Source of the DNA: Rhizobiaceae bacterium
Lineage (GTDB): Bacteria > Pseudomonadota > Alphaproteobacteria > Rhizobiales > Rhizobiaceae
Reading direction: 5' to 3'
Assembly (NCBI GenBank): GCA_019635795.1
Contig: JAHBYV010000018.1
Span: forward strand, 16,903 to 80,902
Length of the DNA: 64,000 nucleotides
In this document: piece after piece, positions 62,713-64,000 of the stretch
Layout: each line of letters opens with the position of its first letter
How positions within the stretch are numbered: position 1 is the first letter of the stretch
Notes under the pieces: generated by a model
The model's database searches: none
Seen by the model: the letters and a program-made list of their open reading frames with translations, nothing else
What the model was told of the DNA's origin: nothing
Program-made: the position numbers and the translations under genes

Positions 62713-63284
62713 TTTTTCTGCTCCTGACTTTGAGGGCCAGGGGCTGCGAGAGCTGCGCCTGACCATCACCGCCACATACGGTTTTGGTTCGGTGGCCATC
62801 CCACGTCGTGTGGGCTGGCCGGTGCAGCTCGAGATCGCAGTTTGAAGATCTGTCGGATTTGACAGGTTCTCTTTCGGGCGAGCAATGAGAACATTGCATG
62901 AACTTAGATAAATTGCAAGTACCAAGTCGCTTCGTACGAAACCTAAATCAAAAGATCCGCTCAGCCCGCGGAAGCCGTTCCTAATTGGCGGGACGTTCAC
63001 CATCGTGGTCGGGAGCGTAGGAGCAATGCAGGTTCTTCGAGTACTTGTGTGTCGGTCCGGCAGTTGGTGCGCATCGTCTGGGTCGTGTTGACTAACCAGG
63101 CGCTACATACATGCGTCAGGCCGCAACTTAGCCCGAACGCCGTTCTGGCCACCGAGGTCAGATAGATTGCGAGGTTCGCGAATGATGACGAAACAGTTGA
63201 TCGGCATTCTGCCTAATACCCGCAGAGGCAGGTGGATGGAGATGATCATGCCACTGCATCCGCGCGGTTAGTAGCTTGGCCTTG
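62713..63284. other. Gap between the methyltransferase and the secreted protein
   Basis: No supported gene. The upstream in-frame extension of the methylase (62713-63003) has no homology to the domain and probably is not translated. Confidence 0.4.
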
Positions 63285-63815
63285 CTAACCCCGAATTCCC
63301 CCTGTCCCCTTATTGTACTGCTTCTTACCATTTTTCGGGCTTACGGCGGGATCGATTAATTTGCGCTTGGCCGTGTCCAGGATTGTGCGCCCAATTCGAT
63401 TTGATAGTGTGGGCTCAACCGGCTTTGGCTGGACGAGGCTCGGGTTTTTCGGGATGGTACCGCCAGCAATTCTGGATGCGGACCAGGAACATCTTTCTCC
63501 ATTCACCGACTGTGTGTACGTACCCGACATTGAGCCGCCGGAAATACGTCCCGTAAATGATGTCTGGTTTCCAAAGAAATTACTGGTGGCGAAAGATATG
63601 GAAGATCCACTAGCCTTGCCCGAGTGAATTTTTCCGTTGGTGACGCCCCCTGAAATGTTGCCGTTTCGATCGATGTAGATCGACAAAGACCCCGAGCCAT
63701 AGGAGCATCTGATCGACCCGCTCCAATGCCCGGTGTTATCCGCAGCATCTGCGGCCGCAATTGGCAAAAGCGCAGCGAACGCTGCAAAGCAGATACACTT
63801 TGAAATTGCCATCAT
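63285..63815 (-). CDS. Secreted Gly/Ser-rich protein, function unknown
   Basis: The 176-residue protein has a signal peptide (MMAISKCICFAAFAALLPIA) and a domain of alternating short strands (HWSGSIRCSYGSGSLSIYID, RNGNISGGVTNGKIHSG, TSFTGRISGGSMSGTYTQSV) containing two cysteines, resembling a beta-rich fold such as a lipocalin-like or beta-barrel module. The C-terminal 50 residues are basic. The ATG ATG start (63815/63812) has AGAGGGA upstream. I do not recognise a named family. Confidence 0.75.
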   Translation of the reverse strand: MMAISKCICFAAFAALLPIAAADAADNTGHWSGSIRCSYGSGSLSIYIDRNGNISGGVTNGKIHSGKASGSSISFATSNFFGNQTSFTGRISGGSMSGTYTQSVNGERCSWSASRIAGGTIPKNPSLVQPKPVEPTLSNRIGRTILDTAKRKLIDPAVSPKNGKKQYNKGTGGIRG

Positions 63816-64000
63816 CGTCCCTCTGAAACGCCCGGCTACGATAGCATTGCCATCCTTCAACGATCGGTGCAATCAGCCTGCTATCCCACGGTTAATCCCT
63901 TTGACCATTTCTTCAGCGCGGCAATGTTTCCCTGTATCGTGGTTAGCGCCTTGAGTGTGATTTCATCGAACGACTAGGCTCGAAGCAAAAGCACGTCAGT

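Noticed and set aside
63000-64000. Right attachment site of the element matching the tRNA 3' end
   Set aside because: I found no second copy of the tRNA end or of CCCACCAT in a suitable context; the boundary is probably outside the window.

Overview
The window reads as chromosome from a member of the Brucellaceae (Rhizobiales, Ochrobactrum/Pseudochrobactrum/Falsochrobactrum-like) carrying several accessory insertions. The taxon call rests on the trxB - lsrB/vtlR - AbcR small RNA neighbourhood, greA next to an lpcC-type core mannosyltransferase, carA/yqeY/dnaG/rpoD in proximity, Mur-like boxes in front of mntH and a BP26-like SIMPL protein. No 16S gene is present, so the species cannot be fixed.

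1-14.8 kb is mostly core: a PQQ-type sugar dehydrogenase, greA, lpcC, an Lrp regulator, trxB, lsrB/vtlR with an AbcR (alpha-r15) sRNA just downstream, msrP, an EF-G-like GTPase, an aspartate aminotransferase, a pair of EAL proteins (one with intact catalytic residues, one degenerate), ogt and a lytic transglycosylase lipoprotein. 15.1-17.0 kb holds a clearly AT-richer solo OLD-family ATPase/TOPRIM nuclease, a probable phage-defence insertion next to carB.

17-36.4 kb is core again: carB, an SH3 protein, mntH, a YpfJ-type zinc peptidase, carA, yqeY, a Na/Pi-cotransporter-family protein, an RcnB-like protein, dnaG and rpoD, a TetR regulator with four operator-like palindromes, and hlyU. Between dnaG and rpoD lies a 609-residue acidic low-complexity protein with a LEPR-XLL-type motif and a Cys-rich tail, which I take to be a surface or secreted protein.

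36.5-44.75 kb is the most unusual region. Six minus-strand genes encode Pro/Gln/Tyr-rich, apparently disordered proteins, several clearly paralogous (a start of the type MPGFDDFVDA, shared blocks further in, in-frame 51-bp and 144-bp tandem repeats). At least three have a conserved ~180-bp upstream region with a TpA-rich block, promoter-like elements and a compensated leader hairpin about 40 nt before the start codon. Palindromic hairpins follow four of the genes. An azoR/LysR pair sits inside the cluster. I recognise no described family and regard this as the best candidate for an undescribed, co-regulated system.

44.8-47.1 kb contains a YcgN-type Cys-cluster protein, small secreted proteins, the SIMPL protein and a tRNA-Ile(CAT). 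Directly at the tRNA 3' end is a tandem pair of ~231-bp repeats delimited by three copies of CCCACCAT. From there to the window end is an accessory region: a large serine recombinase with DUF2924 and DUF3489 partners, a second AAA/TOPRIM protein, a cbb3 oxidase operon of higher GC (Rrf2 regulator, ccoN, ccoO, ccoQ, ccoP, a 62-aa protein, a DUF2189 protein, an internally deleted ccoI, ccoS and a 44-aa membrane peptide), a remnant of an S8-type peptidase, a DUF5681/ParB-methyltransferase pair and a secreted repeat-like protein. The element's right boundary was not found.
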